A stretch of DNA of 13,890 bases from Clostridiales bacterium (GTDB lineage: Bacteria; Bacillota; Clostridia; Christensenellales; CAG-314). Shown here one piece after another: positions 7,666 through 13,890 of the stretch (within the stretch, counting starts at the first letter, position 1; each line of letters opens with the position of its first letter). The DNA lies in NCBI GenBank assembly GCA_004558105.1, contig SFEB01000049.1, forward strand, positions 1 to 13,890. Reading direction: 5' to 3'. The position numbers were made by a program, and so were the translations under genes. A model generated the notes under the pieces. That model searched no databases. It was not told the DNA's origin and worked only from the letters and a program-made list of their open reading frames with translations.

Positions 7666-7736
7666 GATTTTTGTCTCCTTTTTTCTAAATTGATTTGTTT
7701 CAAACCGCAAATCGAGAATTGCGTTCTAAAACCGTT
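7588..7736. repeat. Direct repeat copy A: lipoprotein leader plus signal peptide
   Basis: Partner of 6519-6670, about 1.07 kb away in the same orientation. Both copies start in the same codons (the Thr-Ala-Cys lipobox region) and end at AAAACCGTT upstream of the leader. The dyad here is CGCAAATC-GA-GAATTGCG at 7706-7723. Recombination between the copies would delete one lipoprotein gene and leave a functional leader. Confidence 0.85.
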
Positions 7737-7758
7737 AATAATTTTCTGTTTTCGTTCG

Positions 7759-8116
7759 TTAAAGTGCTTGCAATACGTCCGCCACGTAATCGGACGGCAC
7801 GGATTCATAAAAGAACACGTCAATCAGCCCTTCTTTTTTTGCGCGCATAACGTTGAAAGAGACGTCCTCATCCGATACGTTGTCGCAGAACAATCCGATT
7901 TTGACGTCGGCATTCTGTTTTCTGACTGCAATCACGGTTTCCTTGCGCTTTTCAAACGTGCCTGCGCCCACCCTTGTCACGTCCATTACAAGAATTGTTG
8001 CCGCAAGCGCGTTCGTCGCGTAAGGATACACTCCGGTTCCTGCGAAGAAGATTTTTCCACAAAGAACCCCACACGTTAACAAGTGTGTTTCTGATTGCAA
8101 GTACGACTCTTTTCAT
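7759..8116 (-). pseudogene. Degenerate receiver-like (CheY-type) protein, frameshifted
   Basis: The start at 8116 (MKRVVLAIRNTLV) has AAAGGA 6 bases upstream and looks like the first strand of a receiver domain. The frame is lost at about 8065-8082. One frame over, the sequence continues to ALAATILVMDVTRVGAG, ADVKIGLFCDNVSDEDV, LIDVFFYESVPSDYVADVL and ends at 7759. The Asp in VLVMDV-like context sits where a receiver phospho-acceptor would be. The acidic pair after the first strand, the Ser/Thr after the fourth strand and the Lys after the fifth are not seen, so this would be an atypical receiver even when repaired. No DNA-binding domain follows. The Asp comes about 10 residues early (near residue 45), suggesting a small internal deletion rather than one extra base. 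The gene lies between the response regulator terminator and the first lipoprotein. Confidence 0.65.
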
Positions 8117-8198
8117 TTCATATCCTTTCTTCTTTGCGTACACTACGCCTGATTTTACATTTTGCATATATATTTTATCATAGGTGGTATGCGGTTGG

Positions 8199-8218
8199 GG
8201 GGTGCCATTCGGCACCCC
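8199..8218. promoter_or_regulatory. GC-rich hairpin upstream of the receiver-like gene
   Basis: The perfect 8-bp arms GGGGTGCC and GGCACCCC enclose ATTC. On the plus strand T-rich sequence follows a few bases later, but no gene is known to be transcribed that way here. On the minus strand it lies about 80 bases before the start at 8116 and after the response regulator terminator. It could be an operator, a leader hairpin or a second terminator. I cannot decide between these. Confidence 0.4.
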
Positions 8219-8257
8219 TTTGGCAAATTTTTTGTGTTTTTTAAAAAAAAATTTTGC

Positions 8258-8287
8258 AAAAAAGACAGCCGCCGGTAAGCGACTGCC
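8258..8287 (-). terminator. Intrinsic terminator of the two-component operon
   Basis: On the minus strand, 30 bases after the response regulator stop, the arms GGCAGTCGC and GCGGCTGTC pair over 9 bp (two G-U pairs) with a 6-base loop. TTTTTT follows immediately. This is a classic rho-independent terminator and separates the signalling operon from the receiver-like gene and the lipoprotein array. Confidence 0.85.
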
Positions 8288-8316
8288 TGTTTCTATATAT
8301 TTGATTGCATTATCGG

Positions 8317-8967
8317 TCAGATTTCGTCGTCGGTTTTGTCGAGTATCACAAGCCCCGATTCTCTTGCTCTTACGGCAAGTTGAGTGCGGGAACGGAAACC
8401 CGTCTTAAACAGCATATCCGCAACGTGGTTTTTGACAACGCCCGAAGAAACGCCGAGTTTTTCGGAAATTTCCTTATTGCTGTATCCGCCCGTCATAAGG
8501 CGCAGGATTTCAAGTTCCTTTTCGGTAAATTCCGTACTGAGTGCAAGTCCCATTCTGACGGATTGCGGACTGTCGGGATAGACGATTTCGCCATTCATAA
8601 CTCGTTCCATCAGCGACAGAATCGGCTGTTCGTTGACTTCCTTGTACCAAAAACCTTCAACGCCGATTTGTTTTGCACGCTTTATATGGGAACACTCCGG
8701 CATACTCGTAACTATGATAATTTTTGTTTTGGGAAACTTCGCTTTGATTTTTGCCGCCGCTTCGAGTCCGCTTTCGCCGTTTTCCGTTACAACGTCCATC
8801 AGTATCAAATCCACGGGCGTGCGCGTGCAGACAATATCCGCAACGGAAGCGTTTTCTATCGCCACTTGCAGATAAAATTTGTCCGACGACTCCACAAAAT
8901 GCGAAAAGAGTGCCTTCGGCATTTGCTGATCTTCGACTATCATGACTGAGTATTTTCCGTCTTTCAT
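8317..8967 (-). CDS. NarL/LuxR-family response regulator
   Basis: A cytoplasmic DNA-binding response regulator of 216 residues, a normal length for the NarL/FixJ group. The receiver domain (about 6-120) has the acidic pair E12-D13, phospho-acceptor D58 in LILMDV, T87 in IIVTSM and K109 in WYKE, so all key residues are present. The C-terminal LuxR/GerE helix-turn-helix (about 147-208) reads FTEKELEILRLMTGGYSNKE, then VKNHVADMLFKTG. It should be phosphorylated by the kinase encoded just upstream, with which it overlaps by ATGA. AAGGAG lies 7 bases before the start, inside the kinase gene, so translation is probably coupled. Its targets are not shown by the sequence; the dyads before the lipoprotein genes are candidates by position only. 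Confidence 0.95.
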   Translation of the reverse strand: MKDGKYSVMIVEDQQMPKALFSHFVESSDKFYLQVAIENASVADIVCTRTPVDLILMDVVTENGESGLEAAAKIKAKFPKTKIIIVTSMPECSHIKRAKQIGVEGFWYKEVNEQPILSLMERVMNGEIVYPDSPQSVRMGLALSTEFTEKELEILRLMTGGYSNKEISEKLGVSSGVVKNHVADMLFKTGFRSRTQLAVRARESGLVILDKTDDEI

Positions 8968-10259
8968 AAAGTTTCTCCTTGCGGCAGTTCGATAATGAGT
9001 TCAAATTGCGGTGCGCTGTGAATAATCATCGTGCCGTTTTCCCGTTCTACAAGCAAGCGAAGCCCCGAAAGTCCGCCGCCTTCTATGATTTCGCCTTTCG
9101 GCTTTTCGCCGTCGTTGGTGATTTCTATCGTATATTTGCCGTTTTTCTCCGATACCGTAACCGTCATCGTCTTACCGTTTGCGTGCGAAACGGTGTTCGT
9201 CAGACATTCGTGCATTGCGGCGATGAGTATTCTTTCGCTTACCGTATCGGCTTTCGGCTTTTCGCCGCAAAAATCCACGGTTACGGCAACGAGTTTTGCC
9301 GCGTCCTTTATCACTTGCAAGTTGTCTTTCTTTGTGTGCGGACGAGTGCTTTTCAATGCGGCGATTTCCGCTTGCCAGAAGCATATCATTTGCTTTTGCT
9401 CGGTTTTGTCAAGCGGTTCGGCAAGTCTGCGTTTTGTTGCAAGCAAGAGTTTGCCCATATCGTCGTGTATACGGATTTTCGCCGCCAAAAGTTCCTTTTC
9501 TTTCGTGAGGAGCACAACGTTATCCCCGTATGCGACAAGACGTTTGTTGACGGCTTTCAGTTCTTCGAGTTTTTGCTCTAACTCTTTGGTAAGACGGTAT
9601 CTTTCGGTTACATTTGCCGCAACGATTTCGTAAACGATTTTTCCGTCTATCTCGTGCGAATATCTCTTGAACGATACCACTTTGCCTCCCTCGTATTCGA
9701 TGATCGGCTTTTCACCGGTTTGAAGCGGCAGACAGCTTTCTTCTATTTCACCTTGCGAGATCTTCCGCCAAAAACTTGCGCCGTCCAACAGAGCCTTGCC
9801 GGTTGCAAGAACGCAAAGACGGTTCATTTCGGTATTGATAAGCCGCACAAGTCCGCTTTGCTCGTAAAAACATATTCCCGCAGGAAGTGTGTCCGCGCTC
9901 TCTTTTATGGACACGGGCGAAATATGCTTTTTGTTCCAAAGCACCGCGCCGACAAGTCCGTAAACCGTAAGAGCGAGCAACACGACAGCCGCAACGCAAT
10001 GCAACCATAGCGGCAAAGAAATTATCGTGAGCGACGGCTCGAATACGGATTTCCCTACACGATAGAGATTACTTCCGCACATTGTCAGAAATACCGATAG
10101 AAACGACAATGCGAACGTTACCGTAGGCAGAACGATATAGCGGCGTTTCTTGCAAAGTCTGACCGACGCAAACAATCCTATAATCGCCAGAACGAACGAG
10201 AGAATAAACGAAACGACAATAATCTGTCTTACATAAAACGGTGCGTCTATAAATCTCAT
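8964..10259 (-). CDS. Membrane histidine kinase, DesK/NarX (HisKA_3) type
   Basis: A sensor kinase of 431 residues. Three hydrophobic segments at about 12-34, 41-62 and 79-108 place the N-terminus in the membrane. A PAS-like region (about 118-220; LPAGICFYEQSGLVRLIN) and a coiled coil (about 220-260) follow. The phospho-accepting His is H265 in RIHDDMGK, the HDxxG motif of HisKA_3 kinases. The ATP-binding domain has an N box (E351, N355, H359 in HECLTNTVSHA) and Gly-rich motifs (NDGEKP about 382-387, GGGLSGLR about 394-401). It should autophosphorylate and pass phosphate to the LuxR-type regulator encoded immediately downstream. The start overlaps the upstream sensor gene by ATGA, with AAGGGGG a few bases before it. 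The stimulus is unknown; an input from the upstream 7TM-type protein is likely from the coupling. Confidence 0.93.
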   Translation of the reverse strand: MRFIDAPFYVRQIIVVSFILSFVLAIIGLFASVRLCKKRRYIVLPTVTFALSFLSVFLTMCGSNLYRVGKSVFEPSLTIISLPLWLHCVAAVVLLALTVYGLVGAVLWNKKHISPVSIKESADTLPAGICFYEQSGLVRLINTEMNRLCVLATGKALLDGASFWRKISQGEIEESCLPLQTGEKPIIEYEGGKVVSFKRYSHEIDGKIVYEIVAANVTERYRLTKELEQKLEELKAVNKRLVAYGDNVVLLTKEKELLAAKIRIHDDMGKLLLATKRRLAEPLDKTEQKQMICFWQAEIAALKSTRPHTKKDNLQVIKDAAKLVAVTVDFCGEKPKADTVSERILIAAMHECLTNTVSHANGKTMTVTVSEKNGKYTIEITNDGEKPKGEIIEGGGLSGLRLLVERENGTMIIHSAPQFELIIELPQGETL

Positions 10260-11917
10260 ACAGCACCCCCTTCGGGCAAAGTAAGCGAGTAATAAACTTC
10301 TTCGTCGTCCGTTTGAATTGTTACGTTGTATTCCTCAAATTTCGACTTTATTTTCTCCGAAATCTCTTCCGTTTTATTGTCGCATTCGATACGCAAAACG
10401 AGATTATCGCCGCGCTTTGAAAGGTGAACGATAACGGCACTCGATAGCCCCTCGTAATTTGCAATGCAGGCTTGGAAAAAGTCATAGAAAACACCTGCGT
10501 TTTTGCCGTGAATTTTGCCCGAAACGGCGCAATCGAAAGTACATTCCGCGCCCGTAAGCGAAAGAAACCCAAGCGATTCTTTTATCGCAAGCGACAGTTC
10601 GCCCACGTCGATATTTTCCTGCTTTTCGGCAAGCATAACAAGGTTGCTTCTGCGTTTGATATAAGCCGCCAAAACGCACGCAAAACGCATTTTATCTATA
10701 TATTCCGTGCTGTTTAACTGCGTTTTGTGGTACATATCCGACAAAAGCGCGTCAAGCCGTTTCAGCTCTCCGCGGGTAACTTCTTCCGTCTTTGCATACA
10801 GTTTGTTTTGCTCTGCAATCTGCGCTTTTTGCTCTTTGAGTTCGTTCTCCGCTTCGATGATATAGTTTTCTTCGGACAGTCTTTCGTTGGTTTCGGAAAG
10901 CGCCGCGTTTATCTCGTTGACCTTGGATAAATCTTCGATTCTGAAAGCGTATCCGCCGTGTATTTTTTCTGCCGAAAGCCGTGTGTTTTCATCTATCATT
11001 ATGGGGCTTTTTGCCGCACGACCGAGCAGGTTTTTATCCGTGGAAATCGACTTTTCGGAGCCGTATATCACACTCAAATTCTCGTCCGTGATAACCGCCG
11101 AATATGCCGAACGATAGAAGTAATTTTCGTATTCGTCGTTGGACGGAATCAAACCTATGGCGATACAACTTTCTATCATTACGATACAGGTAAAGCACAA
11201 CAGTTCCGGGATTTTGAACGCCGGCGTATCCGTCAAAAAGCATACGGTGGAAACAGCCACGCACACAATGAAAACGGTTACGGGTATCCACGTTTTACGC
11301 CTGCACGCCGATATGCCGCACTTCAAAATCAGCACGATAAGGCTTGTAAACGTTACGGCAATCTCCCACGCGAGCGCGATATAATATACGGTTCTATGCT
11401 CGTAGGAAAAACCGTTCTCGAAGTTCAAAGCGAACGCCCATTCGTGTGCGTCGTTTGTGAATATCAGAAGAAGCAATATCACGGCGGGTAAATATAAGAG
11501 ATACCACGCTTTTGCGAGCGGTTTGCCCTTTTTGCTCTCTATGCTGAACGCCGTAAGCAAAATCGTCGGCGGAATAAACATTTGCGGAACGTAGTATGCG
11601 TACCAAAGATAGCGCGAAAGGGCGTCTGTGTCCTTTGTCAGTCCGTACCTTATCATTCGCGCCACAAGGAAAAACAAAATCAGCACGGCAACCGTAAGGA
11701 AATATGCACGCAGATCTTTTCTCACCATTCTATGAATAAGAGAAACGCCCCACGCCACCACGAGAGAAATCAGTATCGTGTGCGCCAACAAAGCAAACAA
11801 GGCGTGCCAAAAATCAGGAAGGCTCGAATCTACCGCCTGAAATGCGCCCGCTAAACAAAAGAAAAACGCGCATACGGCATATAGAACTATTCTTTTTTTG
11901 TTAATAGCAGTCCGCAT
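10256..11917 (-). CDS. 7TM-type membrane sensor with a kinase-like but motif-poor C-terminus
   Basis: A membrane protein of 553 residues, first gene of the signalling operon. Seven to eight hydrophobic segments fill residues about 10-257 and resemble the 7TM N-terminal region of many Firmicute histidine kinases. A PAS-like stretch (about 268-330; VITDENLSVIYGSE) and a long coiled coil (about 330-390) follow. Residues about 400-553 are laid out like a kinase core (KMRFACVLAAYIKRRSNLVM ... YYSLTLPEG). I find no HDxxG-type His box, no N box and no Gly-rich lid, so catalysis looks lost or highly diverged. It may act as a sensor or pseudokinase partner of the active kinase encoded next, with which it overlaps by ATGA. 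AGGAGG lies 9 bases before the start and a near-consensus promoter 33 bases upstream. I cannot exclude a divergent active ATPase. Confidence 0.88.
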   Translation of the reverse strand: MRTAINKKRIVLYAVCAFFFCLAGAFQAVDSSLPDFWHALFALLAHTILISLVVAWGVSLIHRMVRKDLRAYFLTVAVLILFFLVARMIRYGLTKDTDALSRYLWYAYYVPQMFIPPTILLTAFSIESKKGKPLAKAWYLLYLPAVILLLLIFTNDAHEWAFALNFENGFSYEHRTVYYIALAWEIAVTFTSLIVLILKCGISACRRKTWIPVTVFIVCVAVSTVCFLTDTPAFKIPELLCFTCIVMIESCIAIGLIPSNDEYENYFYRSAYSAVITDENLSVIYGSEKSISTDKNLLGRAAKSPIMIDENTRLSAEKIHGGYAFRIEDLSKVNEINAALSETNERLSEENYIIEAENELKEQKAQIAEQNKLYAKTEEVTRGELKRLDALLSDMYHKTQLNSTEYIDKMRFACVLAAYIKRRSNLVMLAEKQENIDVGELSLAIKESLGFLSLTGAECTFDCAVSGKIHGKNAGVFYDFFQACIANYEGLSSAVIVHLSKRGDNLVLRIECDNKTEEISEKIKSKFEEYNVTIQTDDEEVYYSLTLPEGGAV

Positions 11918-11949
11918 TTCAGCGTTCCTCCTTTTCGTTAGTTACTTAT

Positions 11950-11978
11950 ATTATAGCATATTTTAAGCTTTTTTTCAA
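11950..11978 (-). promoter_or_regulatory. Sigma-A promoter of the two-component operon
   Basis: On the minus strand TTGAAA, a 17-base spacer and TATAAT are followed by the operon start. A TG one base before the -10 makes it an extended -10 promoter. Transcription should begin near 11943, giving a leader of about 26 bases to the start at 11917. The match is strong enough to expect substantial constitutive activity. Confidence 0.85.
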
Positions 11979-11984
11979 GCGCAT

Positions 11985-12935
11985 TTGCCCTACTGTCAAG
12001 ATTTTAGAATTTGCACAATATCAAGAGAAACAATAGTTTTATTTTTATCTCTCAATTTGTATTTTGCAACCCTGGCGTGTGCTTGTCTTGATACGAGCAA
12101 TCGGTATTTTCTGGGCGGTAAGGAAACAGCAAAAGAACCTTACCTTCTGACAGGCAAATTATTCTGCGGACACTGCGGAACGGAAATGGTAGCCGGAGGC
12201 GGTAAAAGCAAAACGGGAAAACAGTATTACTACTACGAATGTAAAAAGAAGAAAAAGAAACTTTGCAACAAGAAAATCGAGCACAAAGACCAACTTGAAA
12301 AGTATGTTGTTCAGAACGTGATCGCTTTTTTGTCCGATGAAGACAATTTGAAAGTTATTACGCAAGACGTTCTCAAATATTTCAACTCTCGTACAGATGA
12401 AAGCGAAATAAAATCCATTCGAAAGCGGATTGCCGAAATTCAGAAAGAAGCTGACGCGGCTACCAATGCTTTTATAGAAGCAAAAAGTCAGCTACTGAAA
12501 CAACGCATAGAAAAGCGTATGCAGGAATGTGAAGTGCTGCTCGCTGATTTGGAAAAAGTAAAAGCCCGCCTCCTTTTAGAACGCGGACAGAAACTCACCG
12601 AACAGGATATCGAAGCATTCGTTAATATGATTTTGCAAGGTGATGTTGAAGACATCGAATTCAGAAGGCGACTGATAGACAATCTGGTCTATAAAGTCTA
12701 TGTGAGCGATGACTACACCACTATTTACTTTAATATAAAAGGTGGTAGCAGAATCAATGAAATAACTTTAGAAGATACAAAAGTCGCCATTGATAACGCA
12801 GAAAGAGTTCTAACGCAACGTGACCCTGCCCGCCAAAAGGGAACTGTACGCACCCTAACGATAAAAAGTTTAGGTGCGTATATTTCTTTTCTCACGAATA
12901 TTTCGGTATTATTATTAAAAGATGAACACATATAA
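11985..12935 (+). pseudogene. Large serine recombinase, C-terminal remnant
   Basis: The only plus-strand gene-like feature. From about 12096 the product matches the C-terminal half of large serine recombinases: EPYLLTGKLFCGHCG starts the zinc beta-ribbon, whose Cys residues lie at 61, 64, 86 and 94 of the open frame. A Lys-rich linker, a long coiled coil (about 135-205) and a C-terminal beta-rich segment follow. The resolvase catalytic domain with its nucleophilic Ser, and the recombinase domain, are missing, roughly the first half of a usual 500-550 residue enzyme. The open frame extends back to a TTG at 11985 through sequence that does not resemble the family and has no convincing ribosome binding site. 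It is therefore not expected to recombine DNA and marks a decayed mobile element. The remnant begins against the promoter of the signalling operon, in divergent orientation. Confidence 0.85.
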
Positions 12936-12943
12936 AGCATATT

Positions 12944-12973
12944 GCCGAGCGAATAAGATCGCTCGGCTTTTTT
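12944..12973 (+). terminator. Intrinsic terminator after the recombinase remnant
   Basis: The arms GCCGAGCGA and TCGCTCGGC (9 bp, perfect) enclose a 6-base loop and are followed by TTTTTT. It begins 9 bases after the stop of the recombinase frame, so it was probably the native terminator of that gene. Confidence 0.9.
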
Positions 12974-13081
12974 ATTACTATCTTCTATTACTCCATATTT
13001 TTGCCTTTCGTTACCCCGTTGTAGCACAGTAAAAATCGGAAGTACACGGGATAAATTGTCACTGACCGGCAGATCAGATTT

Positions 13082-13110
13082 ATTATACCACAAAGGAGAT
13101 TCCTTTTCAT
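13082..13110 (-). promoter_or_regulatory. Possible orphan promoter in the convergent intergenic region
   Basis: On the minus strand ATGAAA, 17 bases and TGG-TATAAT form an extended -10 promoter candidate. Transcription would run toward 12936 and be antisense to the recombinase remnant; no minus-strand gene follows. It may be a leftover of the element or of the pre-insertion locus, or a chance match in AT-rich DNA. Confidence 0.4.
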
Positions 13111-13126
13111 CGGTTAACCTTTACTG

Positions 13127-13153
13127 AACCACGCGACTATCGCGTGGTTTTCT
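13127..13153 (+). terminator. Second plus-strand hairpin terminator
   Basis: The arms AACCACGCGA and TCGCGTGGTT (10 bp, perfect) enclose CTA and are followed by a broken T-run (TTTTCTTT counting the stem end). It lies 150 bases beyond the first plus-strand terminator, so it may belong to a gene lost from this side. Confidence 0.65.
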
Positions 13154-13160
13154 TTATACA

Positions 13161-13194
13161 AAAAAACCGCACCGAATTTTCGGTGCGGTTTTTT
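13161..13194. terminator. Bidirectional intrinsic terminator
   Basis: The arms of 16 bp (A6 then CCGCACCGAA, mirrored by TTCGGTGCGG then T6) are perfectly complementary around TT. The A6/T6 ends give a U-run on either strand. It sits 14 bases after the minus-strand stop at 13208, so it ends that gene and also blocks plus-strand read-through. Confidence 0.9.
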
Positions 13195-13207
13195 AGTTAT
13201 TCTGAGT

Positions 13208-13890
13208 TTATGCCTCAACTTCTTTAAAGCTGATGAGTTCCCACTTGGAGTTGACTCCTGCAACGTATTTTTTGCCGTTCATCTCGAAAGTGAAAGTTCT
13301 GTCCGTTTTATTGAAAGTGCGGTAATACTCGCCGTTTTCAATCTTATAAGTTTTGCCCTCGTACACAACGTAAAGCATGTCGCCCGTATCGTTGTTGAGA
13401 TACAAAATTACCTCACCCTTTTCGTCAGTTACCGTAAACAGAATGTAAATCGTCTCCAGATACTTTCCGTTAGTGTCCATTACGGCAACGACGTCAATGC
13501 CGGATTTAAAGAAATACGCATTTACGTCTTCGTTGTAATAGCTGTCACTCGCACTATAAAATCCGCCTTTGTAGCCGAACCACTCTATGGATCCGTCGGA
13601 TTTGATATCGATAAAGTGTTTGCCGTCGGTGGAATAAACGGTGTTTACGACTTCCGTCGTGACGCTGAAAGACGTGAACGGCAGGTTTTTACCCTCTTCT
13701 ATTGCGCGAGTAAAGGTTAAGTCGTAATAAGTCGTAACCTTTTTGCCTTCGCCATCCGTTGTTCTGGCAACGTACAACAAGGTGTCGGCACTCGAGTGTA
13801 AATTGCTTACGGGAATATCTTCGCCATTCAAAGAAAGCGTCGCTCTGTATATAGAGTTAATCTCTTTAGACGTTTCGCTGAAAAGAATTT
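13208..13890 (-). CDS. Beta-rich protein of unknown function, 5' end outside the window
   Basis: An open frame enters at the right edge and ends at 13208. No stop occurs back to 13890, so the apparent start at 13831 (a TTG codon) is internal and the true start lies beyond the window. About 227 residues are visible. They alternate Tyr/Phe-rich strands with Gly/Asn/Asp turns (DLTFTRAIEEG, STDGKHFIDIKSDGSIEWFG, GKTYKIENGEYYRTF). This resembles the exported calycin- or lipocalin-like repeats common in Firmicute lipoproteins. A family cannot be named from the sequence alone, and no signal peptide can be judged without the N-terminus. The gene ends at a bidirectional terminator and is separated from the signalling operon by the recombinase remnant. 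Confidence 0.75.
   Translation of the reverse strand, partial: ILFSETSKEINSIYRATLSLNGEDIPVSNLHSSADTLLYVARTTDGEGKKVTTYYDLTFTRAIEEGKNLPFTSFSVTTEVVNTVYSTDGKHFIDIKSDGSIEWFGYKGGFYSASDSYYNEDVNAYFFKSGIDVVAVMDTNGKYLETIYILFTVTDEKGEVILYLNNDTGDMLYVVYEGKTYKIENGEYYRTFNKTDRTFTFEMNGKKYVAGVNSKWELISFKEVEA

Noticed and set aside
8219..8263. AT-rich imperfect dyad around TTTGGCAAATTTTTT and ATTTTGCAAAAAA as an origin or att site
   Set aside because: It lies between a terminator and a hairpin, has low sequence complexity, and shows no repeated DnaA boxes or flanking direct repeats.
8305..9581. Plus-strand open frames of 200-214 codons opposite the kinase and regulator genes
   Set aside because: They are antisense to genes with clear catalytic motifs and show no family features of their own.
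12725..13093. A 122-codon minus-strand open frame antisense to the recombinase remnant
   Set aside because: It starts with TTG inside a promoter-like sequence, has no ribosome binding site, reads through the terminator stem of the recombinase, and its protein looks like antisense shadow.
1..13890. CRISPR arrays, tRNA or rRNA genes, and known defence genes
   Set aside because: I found no regularly spaced short repeats, no cloverleaf-like sequence and no recognisable nuclease, methylase or toxin-antitoxin pair on either strand.

Overview
The window looks like part of a chromosome of an uncultured, low-to-moderate GC Firmicute, probably a gut- or rumen-type Clostridia. The evidence is AGGAG-type ribosome binding sites, a sigma-A consensus promoter, a run of Gram-positive-style lipoproteins carrying YDG and InlB B-repeat-like modules, and a large serine recombinase fragment. 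Lineage is inferred from style only; there is no rRNA or marker gene. Almost all coding is on the minus strand, so genes are listed below in their direction of transcription, from right to left. || Right edge (12.9-13.9 kb): the 3' part of a secreted-type beta-rich protein of unknown function runs in from outside the window and ends at 13208. It faces the C-terminal remnant of a large serine recombinase on the plus strand (to 12935). Three hairpins lie between the convergent genes, two or three of them good intrinsic terminators. || Signalling operon (11978 down to 8258): a near-consensus extended -10 promoter drives three translationally coupled genes. These are a multi-span (7TM-type) sensor whose C-terminus lacks recognisable ATPase motifs, a DesK/NarX-type histidine kinase with an intact HDxxG box and N/G boxes, and a NarL/LuxR-type response regulator with all key receiver residues. 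Both gene junctions are 4-base ATGA overlaps, and a strong intrinsic terminator follows. || Lipoprotein array (8116 down to the left edge): first comes a short receiver-like gene without a DNA-binding domain, broken by a frameshift. Five consecutive lipoprotein genes follow, at 7665, 6596, 4313, 3766 and 2440 (start positions). Each has a lipobox signal peptide and at least one Trp/His/Cys-rich module (W-x-x-D-x-x-x-H-W-H-x-C or a relative, followed by CxxC). After that module they diverge: an InlB B-repeat-like domain, YDG/MBG-like repeats, EF-Tu-domain-2-like barrels at two C-termini, or a C-terminal membrane anchor. The 4313 and 2440 genes are interrupted in frame. The first two genes share a roughly 150-bp direct repeat covering the leader and signal-peptide coding region, so the array appears to have grown by duplication. 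|| Left edge: the last lipoprotein gene runs out of its own sequence at about position 100 and is fused to an internal piece of an IS3-family transposase gene. This is either a truncated insertion sequence or an assembly junction. || Working model (inference): the two-sensor operon controls or monitors the envelope, and the array is a fast-changing set of surface lipoproteins beside it. No direct regulatory link is proven by the sequence.
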